Assembly (NCBI GenBank): GCA_963751425.1
Contig: CAVVUF010000001.1
Span: forward strand, 1,426,001-1,490,000
Reading direction: 5' to 3'
Origin: CAVVUF01 sp963751425
GTDB lineage: Bacteria > Chloroflexota > Anaerolineae > Anaerolineales > UBA4823
Length of the DNA stretch: 64,000 bases
Position 1 is the first letter of the stretch; the number at the start of each line of letters is the position of its first letter. The translations under genes were made by a program, and so were the position numbers. Shown piece after piece: positions 18,289 to 28,221 of this stretch. The notes under the pieces are model-generated. The model was not told the DNA's origin and searched no databases. It was given only the letters and a program-made list of their open reading frames with translations.

Positions 18289-18296
18289 AGGCCGCT

Positions 18297-19151
18297 ATGA
18301 ATACACAACGTGCAAACCTGGAAGTCATCGCTCCAACCATCGAGGAAGCCATCAAGAATGGCCTTGCTGATTTGGGATTGACCGAAGAAGATGTTGATAT
18401 TGAGGTTTTAGATGAGGGAAGCCGTGGGTTGTTTGGTTTGGGATCTCGCCTGGCACGCATCCGCCTGACGGTAAAATCAGCCTCTGAAGAAATCAGCGAA
18501 ACCCCTCCCGCCCCAAAACCTGTCGTGCGCGTCCCACGTCCAAAACCTTCTGAAGGCAAACCATCCATCAAGCCAGCCGGCAGTATGCCTGTTGGCACAC
18601 CAGCCACAACCACAGTTCCAGTGAGTGGCGAAGAAAATATGGACCTCGAGATTGCCAAAGAGACTGCCGAAGAATTATTAGCAAAAATGCAGATCAAAGC
18701 ACGGGTAACTGCACAGTTTGGAGAAGCTGATGAAGAACGGGGTCGCATACCGATTCTCGTCGACATTCGCGGCAATGACCTGGGGATGTTGATCGGAAGA
18801 AGAGCTGAAACTTTAAATGCCTTGCAGTACATTACCAGCCTGATCCTGGGCAAAAAGCTTGGCCACCCAATAACCGTGGTAGTGGATGTTGAAGGCTTTC
18901 GCGAACGCCGCCAAACCCAGATTCGCCAATTAGCCCGGCGTATGGCTGAACAGGCGGTTAAAACGGGTCGCCGGCAAATCCTTGAACCAATGCCTGCCAT
19001 TGAACGCCGCATCATCCACATGGAGCTGCGCAACAATCCCAATGTTCGCACCGAAAGCATTGGTGAAGATCCTCACCGCAAAGTGACGATTATTCCCACC
19101 GAGGAAATCTTAATTCGTTCATGCACAGATTATTACCCCTGGAAGAAATAG
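18297..19151 (+). CDS. jag: RNA-binding protein Jag/KhpB
   Basis: 284 residues with the standard order. Jag-N domain at 1-60 (EEAIKNGLADLGL, GLFGLGSRLARI), a Pro/Lys-rich linker at about 65-110, a KH domain with GNDLGMLIGRRAETLNALQY, and an R3H domain with RRIIHMELRNNPNVRTES. KhpB/EloR acts with KhpA on RNAs that control cell elongation. It is next to yidC as in Firmicutes. The PfkB gene begins inside its last 31 bases. Confidence 0.95.
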   Translation: MNTQRANLEVIAPTIEEAIKNGLADLGLTEEDVDIEVLDEGSRGLFGLGSRLARIRLTVKSASEEISETPPAPKPVVRVPRPKPSEGKPSIKPAGSMPVGTPATTTVPVSGEENMDLEIAKETAEELLAKMQIKARVTAQFGEADEERGRIPILVDIRGNDLGMLIGRRAETLNALQYITSLILGKKLGHPITVVVDVEGFRERRQTQIRQLARRMAEQAVKTGRRQILEPMPAIERRIIHMELRNNPNVRTESIGEDPHRKVTIIPTEEILIRSCTDYYPWKK

Positions 19152-19970
19152 ATTACTTGGTAATTGGTCATATAACCCAAGACCTAACCCCTGAAGGTCC
19201 GCGGATGGGTGGAACAGCCACTTTTTCTGCACTAACGGCCCGGGCATTAGGGTTGCGGGTTGGGATTGTCACATCCTGGGGGGAAGAAATTCCTTCAGAT
19301 ATCTTGCAAAATATCACAGTAGTCAATTATCCAGCGGAACGCAGCACAACCTTCGAGAATATTTATACCCCCCAGGGGCGCGTTCAGAACTCTCCACAAC
19401 GTTGCTCCGTCTTTGGATTATCATCATATTCCTGAAGCCTGGCGCCAAACACCCATTATCCACCTGGGCCCTGTGGCTCAGGAGGTAGAACCTGGCTTAA
19501 TCCGATATATTTCGTCTTCGCTAATCGGTTTGACGCCTCAGGGCTGGTTACGCGCCTGGGATGAAAAGGGTCACGTTCACCCTTGTGAATGGCCTGAAGC
19601 TGCTTTTATCCTCAACCAGGCAGGAGCAGCCGTTATCAGCGTTGAAGATGTTGGTAACAGTGATGAGCGGATAGAGGAAATGGCTTCAGCTTGCCGGATT
19701 TTATCAGTGACAGAAGCCAGCTGCGGCTCACATCTTTATTGGAATGGGGATGTGCGCCACTTCCTTCCTCCTGCTGTTAACCAGTTGGATGCCACCGGAG
19801 CAGGCGACGTCTACGCTGCCGCGTTTTTTGTCCGCCTATATACCACGCGTGACCCGTGGGAAGCTGCTCGCTTCGCAACTCAGCTTTCGGCATATTCTGT
19901 CACCCGTTCTGGGTTTGAGAGCATTCCTACCTCCGCCGAAATCCAGGAGAGCCTGATCGAGGTTCTATAA
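19121..19970 (+). CDS. PfkB-family carbohydrate kinase, frameshifted
   Basis: About 282 residues after repair. It starts at an ATG inside the end of jag. MGGTATFSALTARALGLRVG is the substrate-binding glycine motif and DATGAGDVYAAAFF the PfkB signature with the catalytic Asp. The break is at 19388-19389; with one A removed the sequence reads VQTLHNVAPSLDYHHI across the junction. The sugar or nucleoside substrate cannot be read from sequence. It is short for ribokinases, missing part of the lid. Its stop is directly followed by the parA ATG. Confidence 0.8.
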
Positions 19971-20756
19971 ATGGGTATCATCTACACTTTGGCCAACCAA
20001 AAAGGCGGCGTCGGGAAAACCACCACAGCTATTAATCTCAGCGCCTTCCTGGCTCAGTTGGGTCAAAGAGTATTAATTGTTGATCTAGACCCGCAGGCAA
20101 ATGCCACCTCTTGCCTGGGCGTTGATAAGAATTCTGTAAAAGGTGGCACCTACGAAGTCATCATCGGTTCCGCTCCAGCTTCCGCCTTTGTACTTTACCA
20201 CTCAGGTTTCAAACTTTCCCTTTTGCCTTCCTCAGCGGCATTAGCAGGCGCAGAAGTCGAGCTGGTCGCGCTGCCTGAGCGTGAAAACCTGCTGCGCAAA
20301 GCCCTCCTTCCGATTAAAGAGCGGTTTGATTATATTTTGATCGATTGCCCGCCCTCATTGGGACTTTTAACTCTCAATGGCCTGGTGGCAGCTCAAAATG
20401 GCGTGTTGATCCCTGTTCAATGCGAATACCTGGCGTTGGAAGGCATCGGCCACCTGACTCAAACTCTCACTCGAATTCGCTCTGGGCTTTTCCCTGGGTT
20501 GCGTATTCGGGGGGTCGTCTTGACCATGTATGATACGCGTACGAAGCTGAGCCACGATGTCGTTGAAGAAGTGCGGCGCCATTTTCCAAACCAGGTATTT
20601 CAAACGGTTGTGCCGCGCTCGATTCGCCTGGCAGAGGCGCCTTCCTTTGGCCAGCCGATCAGCGCTTTCGCTCCGGAATCGGTAGGCGCGCAGGCTTATT
20701 CAGCCCTGGCAAAAGAATTATTAGAAGGCGATGGTATTCATTTTGAACCTCAATAG
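19971..20756 (+). CDS. parA: Chromosome-partitioning ATPase ParA/Soj
   Basis: 261 residues. The deviant Walker A KGGVGKTT at about 11-18, the switch I region VDLDPQANAT and the Walker B-like DCPPSLGLLT are complete. ParA binds DNA nonspecifically and is driven by ParB-parS to segregate origins. The ATG directly abuts the stop of the PfkB gene and parB follows after 8 bases. No DNA-binding helix-turn-helix extends the N-terminus, which indicates the chromosomal Soj type. Confidence 0.95.
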   Translation: MGIIYTLANQKGGVGKTTTAINLSAFLAQLGQRVLIVDLDPQANATSCLGVDKNSVKGGTYEVIIGSAPASAFVLYHSGFKLSLLPSSAALAGAEVELVALPERENLLRKALLPIKERFDYILIDCPPSLGLLTLNGLVAAQNGVLIPVQCEYLALEGIGHLTQTLTRIRSGLFPGLRIRGVVLTMYDTRTKLSHDVVEEVRRHFPNQVFQTVVPRSIRLAEAPSFGQPISAFAPESVGAQAYSALAKELLEGDGIHFEPQ

Positions 20757-20764
20757 GTGAGAAG

Positions 20765-21640
20765 ATGGCTCGAAAATCTGGTCTAGGAAAAGGGCTTGAT
20801 GCACTCATCCCAACCGAAAATTTTCTTTCTGCTGAAGAGAAAACACCCGCTGGAGCCGGTGTATTACAGATCCCTATCGATCAGATCATCCCAAACCCTC
20901 ACCAGCCGCGCACTCATTTTGACCCACAGGAGCTTTCCGAATTAGCCGGCTCCATCCGTGAACACGGAGTCCTACAGCCTTTACTGGTCACAGCAGGAAG
21001 TGCACCTGAGCAATACATCCTCATCGCAGGCGAACGCCGGCTGCTTGCTTCGCGCCAGGCTGGTCTCGATCGTGTGCCGGTCATGATCCGTGAAGCCACC
21101 GAACAAGAGCGTGTTGAGCTGGCGCTTATCGAAAACCTGCAGCGTTCTGATCTTAGCCCCTTAGAAACCGCCGAGGCTTACCGGCAGCTTTCAGAAGAAT
21201 ACGCTCTTCCTCACGAACAGATCGCTGACCGAGTCGGTAAAAGCCGGACATCTGTGACCAACACCTTACGGTTGCTTAAGCTGCCTTCTGAAGTTCAGCA
21301 AGCCCTGGCTGGAGGTCAAATCAGCGAAGGACATGCACGCGCCTTGCTGGGCTTACCCAGTTCACAAGCCCAAATTGCTGCCCTGCAAACCATCGTAAAA
21401 AAAGAACTCACGGTCCGTCAAACAGAAGCCCTGGTGCGTTTATTGGTAGGGCAAAAACCAGCCTCCCCTCCCAGAATTTCCAAACCACCCGAAATTGAAG
21501 AAATCGAAGCCAAGCTGCGCCAGTCGCTGGGTACCAAGGTTTCCTTAAACCAGCACCGCAAGGGTGGCACGTTGGTTATTCATTACTATTCTGATGAAGA
21601 GCTCACCTCCCTTGTAGAACAGCTTCTTCACCAATCCTAG
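20765..21640 (+). CDS. parB: Chromosome-partitioning protein ParB/Spo0J
   Basis: 291 residues. The N-terminal CTPase fold has NPHQPRTHF and AGERRLLASRQAG, the GERR box that binds CTP. ENLQRSDLSPLETAEAY follows, then a helix-turn-helix (HEQIADRVGKSRTSVTNTLRLLKLP) for parS recognition and a C-terminal dimerisation region. I did not find a convincing parS palindrome in the window, though the cluster resembles origin-proximal regions of many bacteria. Confidence 0.95.
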   Translation: MARKSGLGKGLDALIPTENFLSAEEKTPAGAGVLQIPIDQIIPNPHQPRTHFDPQELSELAGSIREHGVLQPLLVTAGSAPEQYILIAGERRLLASRQAGLDRVPVMIREATEQERVELALIENLQRSDLSPLETAEAYRQLSEEYALPHEQIADRVGKSRTSVTNTLRLLKLPSEVQQALAGGQISEGHARALLGLPSSQAQIAALQTIVKKELTVRQTEALVRLLVGQKPASPPRISKPPEIEEIEAKLRQSLGTKVSLNQHRKGGTLVIHYYSDEELTSLVEQLLHQS

Positions 21641-21676
21641 AACACCAACCCGAAAAACAAGAATACTTTTTTTAAT

Positions 21677-23272
21677 ATGCAAATACTCTACAATGGCAAA
21701 ATTTATACATTAAACCCCCAAAAGCCCGTGGTCACTGCGCTCGCCATTCGAGATGGAAAAATCATCGCCTTGGGAGGCGACATAGAGCTTCGCGCAGAAT
21801 TTGATGGACAGGGCAATCATATCGATTTACACAGGCAGGTGGTGATCCCTGGCTTAGTCGATGCTCATATTCACCTGGAACACTATGCGCTTGGATTGCA
21901 GAAGGTGGATTGCGAAACCTCAACTCGCCAGGAATGTCTCCGGCGAGTGTCAGAACGCGTTCACAGCATCCTTCCAGGAGATTGGATCCTGGGTCACGGT
22001 TGGAACCAGAATTCATGGGCAGATGGATTTGGCAACGCCCAGGAATTGGACGCGATTGCTCCCAACAATCCGATATACCTGACAGCCAAATCGCTCCATG
22101 CCGCTTGGGCTAACACAGCCGCTATGCGCCTGGCAGGGCTTACCGATCAAATGGATGATCCGATTGGTGGTAGGCTTGGCAGAGATTCACATGGCAAGCT
22201 AAACGGCATTCTTTTTAAGTCAGCCATGCAGCTTGTCGAACAGGCACTCCCAGAAATTACAGTCGAAAATGTGACCCAGGCGCTCCGTGTGGTGCAGCCT
22301 GCCCTCTGGCAGATGGGACTAACAGGAGTTCACGATTACGATCAAAGGCGCTGCTTCTCTGCGCTGCAGGTTTTACAGTCGGCAGGCGAGCTCCGCTTGC
22401 GAGTGGTGAAAGGAATTCCTTTAGATGACTTACCCCATGCGGCAGCATTGGGGTTACGCACCGGGTTTGGAAACGATTTTTTACGGATTGGATCCATCAA
22501 AGCCTTTGCAGACGGCGCCTTGGGTCCTCAAACGGCTGCCATGCTTCAACCATACGAAGGCAATCCTGATAACAAGGGGATGCTTCTAATGGACTCCGAA
22601 GAGCTTTCAGAGCGGGGTCGCCTGGCGGTTGCCAATGGTCTTAGCCTGGCAGTACATGCCATTGGCGATCGTGCAATCCATGAAGTATTGAATGCTTTTG
22701 CCAATCTACGTACGTATGAGCGCACAAAATATACTGGCTCCATGCCACCGCTTCGTCACCGCATCGAGCATGTCCAGGTAATCCACCCGGACGATGCGCC
22801 TCGCCTTGCAGAGTTAGGCGTTATCGCCTCTATGCAGCCCATTCATGCTCCTTCCGACATGTTGATGGCTGACCGTCATTGGGGAAAGCGCTCCGCTTTA
22901 TCCTACGCATGCAGGACGCAGAAAACTCACGGAGCAGTTCTGGCCTTTGGTTCAGACGCGCCCGTCGAATCGCCTAACCCCTTCTGGGGCATACATGCCG
23001 CTGTCACCCGCCAGCGGTTAGATGGCTCCCCAGGACCAGAAGGTTGGTATCCAGAGCAGCGTTTGACGGTTCTGGAAGCGCTCCAGGGTTTCACAACAGG
23101 CGCAGCCTATGCCGCTGGCATGGAAGAGCGCCTGGGACAATTAGCGCCCGGTTTCTTAGCCGATCTGGTCATTTTAAATGGTGATCCTTTCACCTGCCTG
23201 CCAGAACAGATCCCAGAAATAAAGCCTTTAGCCACCATGATAAATGGTGAGTGGGTATTCCAAAAGAGTTGA
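21677..23272 (+). CDS. YtcJ-like amidohydrolase
   Basis: 531 residues. PGLVDAHIHLEHY holds the first HxH metal pair, AVHAIGDRAIHEVLNAF and HRIEHVQVI hold further metal ligands, and FGSDAPVESPNPFWGIHAAV holds the catalytic Asp. This is the metal-dependent amidohydrolase YtcJ/LAF3 group, whose substrates are mostly unknown small amides. The frame is intact and the length typical (530-550). It is convergent with the sortase gene. Confidence 0.88.
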   Translation: MQILYNGKIYTLNPQKPVVTALAIRDGKIIALGGDIELRAEFDGQGNHIDLHRQVVIPGLVDAHIHLEHYALGLQKVDCETSTRQECLRRVSERVHSILPGDWILGHGWNQNSWADGFGNAQELDAIAPNNPIYLTAKSLHAAWANTAAMRLAGLTDQMDDPIGGRLGRDSHGKLNGILFKSAMQLVEQALPEITVENVTQALRVVQPALWQMGLTGVHDYDQRRCFSALQVLQSAGELRLRVVKGIPLDDLPHAAALGLRTGFGNDFLRIGSIKAFADGALGPQTAAMLQPYEGNPDNKGMLLMDSEELSERGRLAVANGLSLAVHAIGDRAIHEVLNAFANLRTYERTKYTGSMPPLRHRIEHVQVIHPDDAPRLAELGVIASMQPIHAPSDMLMADRHWGKRSALSYACRTQKTHGAVLAFGSDAPVESPNPFWGIHAAVTRQRLDGSPGPEGWYPEQRLTVLEALQGFTTGAAYAAGMEERLGQLAPGFLADLVILNGDPFTCLPEQIPEIKPLATMINGEWVFQKS

Positions 23273-23301
23273 TCGGCAAGAGCCGGCAGAAGATTCTTTT
23301 T

Positions 23302-24957
23302 TTACCGTAGACTGCTTTGAATGGTGAGTGGCTCAGCCTTAACCAGGTCAGCAAACACCACGCGTCTGAAACGATAGATATCGAGCGCATCATCCCAACC
23401 CGTACAGGTGATTAACGTCAGTTGCGTTCCTACGGTTGGCAGAACAACTCCCATATCAGTTTCGTTGACGACCACCTGCTCCCTGACTTTGTATGTATAT
23501 TTGTTTGCCTCTGAATATACCGTCACTTCATCACCAGGTTTGATATTCTCCAGGTACCGGAAGGGTCCATTTCCAAGACCGCGCACCGTGATATGCCCCG
23601 CCAATACGGTGTTGCTTCCCAGGCCTGGCCAGGAGGTTTCGCCTAACCAGGCAACTTCTTCACGCAGCCCATCGATCAGCCAGGTCATCGAAATGTCATC
23701 GTACGGCACATATTTTACGATGGCATCCACCGATAAAGAGGGGATCACCAGGCGCACAACCGGGCTGGTATCTGGAGGATTGCCTGACTCATCTGTAATT
23801 TTAACCACCGGCGATGGAATTGGGTAATCGGGCAGCGGGGTATATGGCTCTGGTGTGACAAATTTATATGCAGGCATATAAGGCATCAATGTGGAGGTAG
23901 AAGTAGGTGCAAAATTAGCGGGTATATCCTGTGCAGGACCAGTATCGAACTTGCTTGCTTCAGGGATACAAGATACCCCAATCACTGCAAGAACAAAAAT
24001 GATAACCCCGACAAATGTCACTGAAGAAAGCTTCCTGTTCCTACTGAGTAAAAGGACAACCAACAAAAGTCCAATTGAAGCAGCCCCAGCAATGGAGGTA
24101 GAAAGCAAATTCTCAAGGGGTTTCGGTTTGATTTCATCAACTGGCAGCTCACCCGTTCCAGGAAGAACCGTGGTAGCAATGAGCGAATAATAGACATAGG
24201 TTGTTCTGGCAGTGATATTACTGGCTGTTAGTGTAGCGATATTTTGAAGTGTCAGGGTGCTGGTCAGGCTGCTATTCACCGTTACTGGAATAATCACAAC
24301 AATTGTTTCACCTGGGTACACTGTCGTCAGAGCTATCTGGATTGCATGTGCTGATTTGGTTATGGTGCCCTTGGTTGTGGTGGCAGCTTGAACATCAAGA
24401 TAAGTGGGAAATGTATCCGCGATAAACGCAGAAGTGAGTGGTGCTGTACCATCGTTACGTAACGATATCGTGAAAGTCAACTGCTCATTTACCTTGGCCT
24501 GGGATGGGCTGACCACCATAAAAAATATCGGGTTCGGAACGATCGTTCCAGTTGCTGTTGGCGTAGGGAGTGTGCCGGTAATGGTAGGCGTTGAGGTTCT
24601 AGTAAGTGTGAGTGTAGGCGTAGGTGTATGAGGCGTACCGGTAATGGTTGGCGTTGGTGTCGGGGTATTGGCACCGGTAGATGTGGGCGTAGGGGTACTG
24701 GTGGGGCTGGTAGTAGCGGTTACTGTGGTGGTAAACGTTGCAGTTGATGTTAAGGTAATCGTTGGTGTTGATGTTTCGGTAGAGGTCATCATCACCGTTG
24801 CTGTAAGAGTTGCTGTGTCGGCGGCCTGGAAATTTTCATGCGCACTGGCAGGATTTGACCATTTGGAAAAGAGCATGAGAGTGAAAACGAATAACAGAAC
24901 CCCTACAAGGGTTACTAAGATCCGTGCACGTTTTTTTAAATACTGTTCGTTCTTCAT
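23302..24957 (-). CDS. Sortase fused to a Thr-rich surface region with an internal LPGTG sorting-like signal
   Basis: 551 residues. The ATG at 24957 is preferred to the TTG at 24972 because GAGGT sits 8 bases upstream. A signal anchor at 12-30 is followed by a Thr/Pro-rich stalk (about 48-140) and a DUF11-like beta domain (about 145-255). LPGTG lies at 265-269, followed by a membrane helix (287-304) and a positive stop (SRNRK). A second helix (313-329) and a sortase domain follow, with His455 (LAGHITV), Cys518 (LITCTG) and Arg around 529-532. The layout places both stalk and sortase outside the membrane. Sortases cleave LPxTG and transfer the product to an amine; here a candidate substrate signal is in the same chain. 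Confidence 0.85.
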   Translation of the reverse strand: MKNEQYLKKRARILVTLVGVLLFVFTLMLFSKWSNPASAHENFQAADTATLTATVMMTSTETSTPTITLTSTATFTTTVTATTSPTSTPTPTSTGANTPTPTPTITGTPHTPTPTLTLTRTSTPTITGTLPTPTATGTIVPNPIFFMVVSPSQAKVNEQLTFTISLRNDGTAPLTSAFIADTFPTYLDVQAATTTKGTITKSAHAIQIALTTVYPGETIVVIIPVTVNSSLTSTLTLQNIATLTASNITARTTYVYYSLIATTVLPGTGELPVDEIKPKPLENLLSTSIAGAASIGLLLVVLLLSRNRKLSSVTFVGVIIFVLAVIGVSCIPEASKFDTGPAQDIPANFAPTSTSTLMPYMPAYKFVTPEPYTPLPDYPIPSPVVKITDESGNPPDTSPVVRLVIPSLSVDAIVKYVPYDDISMTWLIDGLREEVAWLGETSWPGLGSNTVLAGHITVRGLGNGPFRYLENIKPGDEVTVYSEANKYTYKVREQVVVNETDMGVVLPTVGTQLTLITCTGWDDALDIYRFRRVVFADLVKAEPLTIQSSLR

Positions 24958-24985
24958 AACCAGATACCTCAATCCGTTCCGTCCA

Positions 24986-26914
24986 TTATTTTTTCAACCG
25001 CCGTACATCTCCCTCTCGCACTGTCACACCCTGGCTATCCAAATATTCAAGAAAGGCTAACACATACCTTCGGCTGGTGTTGAAATAATCGCGTACTTCT
25101 GCAGCAGTAATTGTACCCTGTCTTTGCATTATTTTCCGAAGTTCATCAACCATCCGGTCAAAATCTAGGCGGCGGAAGACCACCTCCTGAGATACCTCTA
25201 CCAGCTCCCCCAATTCGACCTGGGCAGTATAAACATCTTCACCAACCTCAGCCTGGCATTCTTTTACAGATGGTGGAGCGTAAGGGTTTGAATCAAATTT
25301 TCTCAGCAGCCCGTCAATCAAACGCTGCTGCTGATGGCGAGAATTGAATATGATGTCCAGGTTTGAGAATGGTTAAGCGCATTTCTTCAAGTACTCCCAA
25401 CTGTACCCACTTGCGAATACAAGCATTAAAGAGCCGCGCCGGCATCTTCAAGCGGCTCTTTAGCTCTTCTCGTAAAATTCCGCGCCGTAAAGGATAAGCC
25501 CGGTGATATGCCTCTACCTCTTGCTCCACCTGTGAAGAGAGTTTCTCCCAATGATTTCGGCTGGTGATTAATTCTTGGGGAGAAATGACCTGCTCAGGTT
25601 GATCACGCTCTAACAGAACAAGCTCACCAGAAGCCAATAGCACTTGTGTTGCTTGCCGGGCTGCTTCGGTTTCCAGGTTGGAACGCGTGATTGCATCTTG
25701 AAGAGGCGCCACACCTAAGGCCAACAAGGATTGTAATAACACTTCCTCCGGCTTACCTTTAGTTAATGCCTCCAATTGCAGCAAAGAATCCTCTGAAAAC
25801 CGTTTATGCCGCTTCTTCGGTTGAGGATCCACCACCACTCCACCGCCCAGTGTTTCTCCAGGAGAGGGTCTGCGCAAGATATACCGGTCATTCCGAACTG
25901 CCACCACAGGTTCAGAAAGCTCCAGCTGCAGCCAGGCTGGCTGTCCAGGCTGTAGCTCATCTACCCCCAGTAATCGAACCCGGGCCACTACCTCTGCTGC
26001 CCCAATAAAAAATTTCACCTCCGTATTATGCTTCAGAGGCTGGTCTACACCTGGTAGCAGCCGAAAACGGACATCTAAAAGCTGAGTTAAATTGTAATCT
26101 CCAGGATGGGCAATGATATCTCCCCTTTGAATCTGTTGAAAATCTATCCCGGAGATGTTTACTGCTGTCCGGCTTCCTGGTACAGCTTTGTCTTCCTTCA
26201 TTTTATGAGTCTGTAAACCGCGAATCCGGCCTCGTAATTCTACAGGGTGACTGCCTAGCACATGAATTTCATCTCCCACCTTGAGGTGACCATCCAGTAA
26301 GGTTCCTGTTACCACCGTACCAAAACCCATAATCGTAAATACCCGATCCACTGGCAGCCGGGGCCGGCCCAGGTCGAGCCGCTCCGGCTGCTCAGCCAGG
26401 CATTCACTGAGAGCGCACAGCAGCTCTGGAATTCCTGCTCTCGTCAAAGAAGATACCCGCACAATGGGAGCTTCTTCCAGAATCGTTCCCTCAGCTCCAT
26501 TCGGATGTCTTCTTCTACCAAGTCTAGCCAATCTTGATCAGCGATTAAATCGACCTTCGTCAGGGCGATGACCCCTCCGCCAATTTGTAATATATCAATA
26601 ATGGCCAGGTGTTCTCGCGTTTGCGGCATAATCCCCTCATCCGCGGCGATAACGAATAAAACTGCGTCAATCCCACCTACACCAGAAAGCATGTTTTCAA
26701 TAAAATCGCGATGCCCCGGAACATCCACAATACCAACTTCCTCGCCTTGGGGCAAGGTTTCACTCTTGGGCAGTGTCATCCAGGCAAAACCGAGATCAAT
26801 CGTCATCTCTCGTTCGCGCTCTTCCTTTAACCGGTCTGGATGTATCCCGGTTAACGCTTGAACCAGGGCCGATTTCCCATGATCTACATGACCTGCAGTT
26901 CCGATAACTCGCAT
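24986..26914 (-). CDS. selB: Selenocysteine-specific elongation factor SelB, two frameshifts
   Basis: About 642 residues over three frames. The EF-Tu-like G domain shows GHVDHGKSALVQALTG, DVPGHRDFIENM and TKVD. Domains II-III follow with FTIMGFGTVVTGTL, then the C-terminal winged helices that bind SECIS hairpins, ending RRYVLAFLEYLD. The first break (about 26480) is repaired by adding one base, giving ELKGTILEEAPIV. The second (about 25334) is repaired by removing one T, giving SPQQQRLIDGLL. SelB delivers Sec-tRNA to UGA codons, so a selenoprotein set is expected elsewhere; selA, selC and selD are not in this window. Confidence 0.92.
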
Positions 26915-26963
26915 ATAGAACCGTTTCTACCTATTTATAATCTTCATATACACTGATCAAGTA

Positions 26964-28145
26964 TTAAGATCGCGATTTTCCAACCGTCCGATCATAGGTT
27001 GAAACCCAATCATGTACCAATGCCAGGAGAGTCTGCATCCGTTTTTCAGACAATTCTTTGACCAGATTCAACAAATCTTGGAGTTCCTGGATGCTGTCAT
27101 CCTGTTGCGTCACACGCTCACTAAACTTTTCAGATTGCCTGAGCAATTCATCCCGCTGTTCCTCTTGGGTTAATGTGTAATTTGTCCATCTTTTTTGATC
27201 ATCAGCTTTGAAGGTCACCCACTCTTGTTTGAAGCGATCTTCGGATAAGCGTTGAATCTCAGTGATTTCATTGACCCGGCGATCCACACGTTGGGAAAGC
27301 CCCTCCAAGATCCCCTGGGCGCGCGAAACTTCTCTTTGTGTCGTGCCCAAGTTTAATAAAGTCGCCTCAATATCAGTGGCCTGTTTCTCCACAGTCTCAA
27401 ACCGGCTTTGCCATTCCTTCCAAACCCGCTCGCGTTCCACCTGGGTCAAGTTTTGTTTATCGAGGAAAGTCGATACAGTATCCCGCCGCTCGGCTTCTAC
27501 GGTGACCAGCTCATTAATCCTGGTTTCAATCTTTCTCACCCCATTATTCAGGAGCTCAATAAGTCCTCTCTGATCATCAGCTCTCTTCCGTAAAGCGGTC
27601 AGCTCTCCTTGCAAATCCAAGATGCGCTTCGAATCTTGCCTCCGTCCATCCTCTAACAGCCGGAAGGTGCGCGTATATTCTTCATCCTCACGACGCACTT
27701 CATCGATTTTACTGCGCGTTTCTTCGATTGCCCTGCGCAGCAGAACTTCCTCATCGAACCGAACCTGCAAACCTTTTTCGAGTTTCGGCAACACCTCGAT
27801 TTGTTTTCGCAGCTCATTGATATTCGCATCGATCGCCCTGAGCTCAACTTGGCGAACCTTAACCGCTTCGTCTTCACTTTTCCTGAGCTCCTTCCCAAGG
27901 TCATCGACCATCCGTTTCGCCTCAACTCGCATTTGAAGAACAGTATTATCATACTGGTCCATGCGCGTGATTACGGTGGATAGCCGCGTGATCTCCCCTC
28001 CTAACTCCTTTAGCTGCTGGCTTAGTGCGCTGATCCCCCCTTCCATCGAAGCCACCCGATTTTCTAGAAGCGCCAGTGAATCTTTTTCCTTGCGCCGGTC
28101 ATCTTCAATCCACTGAACCCGCTTGAGCAATTGATCAACATCCAT
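26964..28145 (-). CDS. Long coiled-coil protein
   Basis: 393 residues, almost wholly predicted alpha-helical with heptad-like spacing of Leu/Ile/Val and very many Glu, Arg, Lys and Gln. There is no signal peptide, membrane segment or recognisable enzymatic motif. I do not recognise the family. The pattern is that of a cytoplasmic structural or scaffold protein similar in style to SMC-like arms or tropomyosin-like bacterial proteins. It lies between the complex-I-like membrane genes and selB, all on one strand, with gaps of 76 and 49 bases. It may belong to the same transcript. Confidence 0.75.
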   Translation of the reverse strand: MDVDQLLKRVQWIEDDRRKEKDSLALLENRVASMEGGISALSQQLKELGGEITRLSTVITRMDQYDNTVLQMRVEAKRMVDDLGKELRKSEDEAVKVRQVELRAIDANINELRKQIEVLPKLEKGLQVRFDEEVLLRRAIEETRSKIDEVRREDEEYTRTFRLLEDGRRQDSKRILDLQGELTALRKRADDQRGLIELLNNGVRKIETRINELVTVEAERRDTVSTFLDKQNLTQVERERVWKEWQSRFETVEKQATDIEATLLNLGTTQREVSRAQGILEGLSQRVDRRVNEITEIQRLSEDRFKQEWVTFKADDQKRWTNYTLTQEEQRDELLRQSEKFSERVTQQDDSIQELQDLLNLVKELSEKRMQTLLALVHDWVSTYDRTVGKSRS

Positions 28146-28221
28146 GAACGAACCTCCTCAACCAAATCCAACACAGATCACGTCTGCCTGATTATAGCAT
28201 GGCATACCAGGTCGCCATTCG

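Noticed and set aside
19971..21640. parS site near parAB
   Set aside because: I found no palindrome close to TGTTTCACGTGAAACA; nothing convincing to report.
23273..23301. Terminator between the amidohydrolase and the sortase gene
   Set aside because: The only stem is 4 bp (CGGC-AAGA-GCCG) and the T-run is displaced by ten bases.
23408..25060. Open frames rich in Val and Gly opposite the sortase gene
   Set aside because: They are the reverse reading of the Thr/Pro-rich repeat region and carry no motif or start signal.
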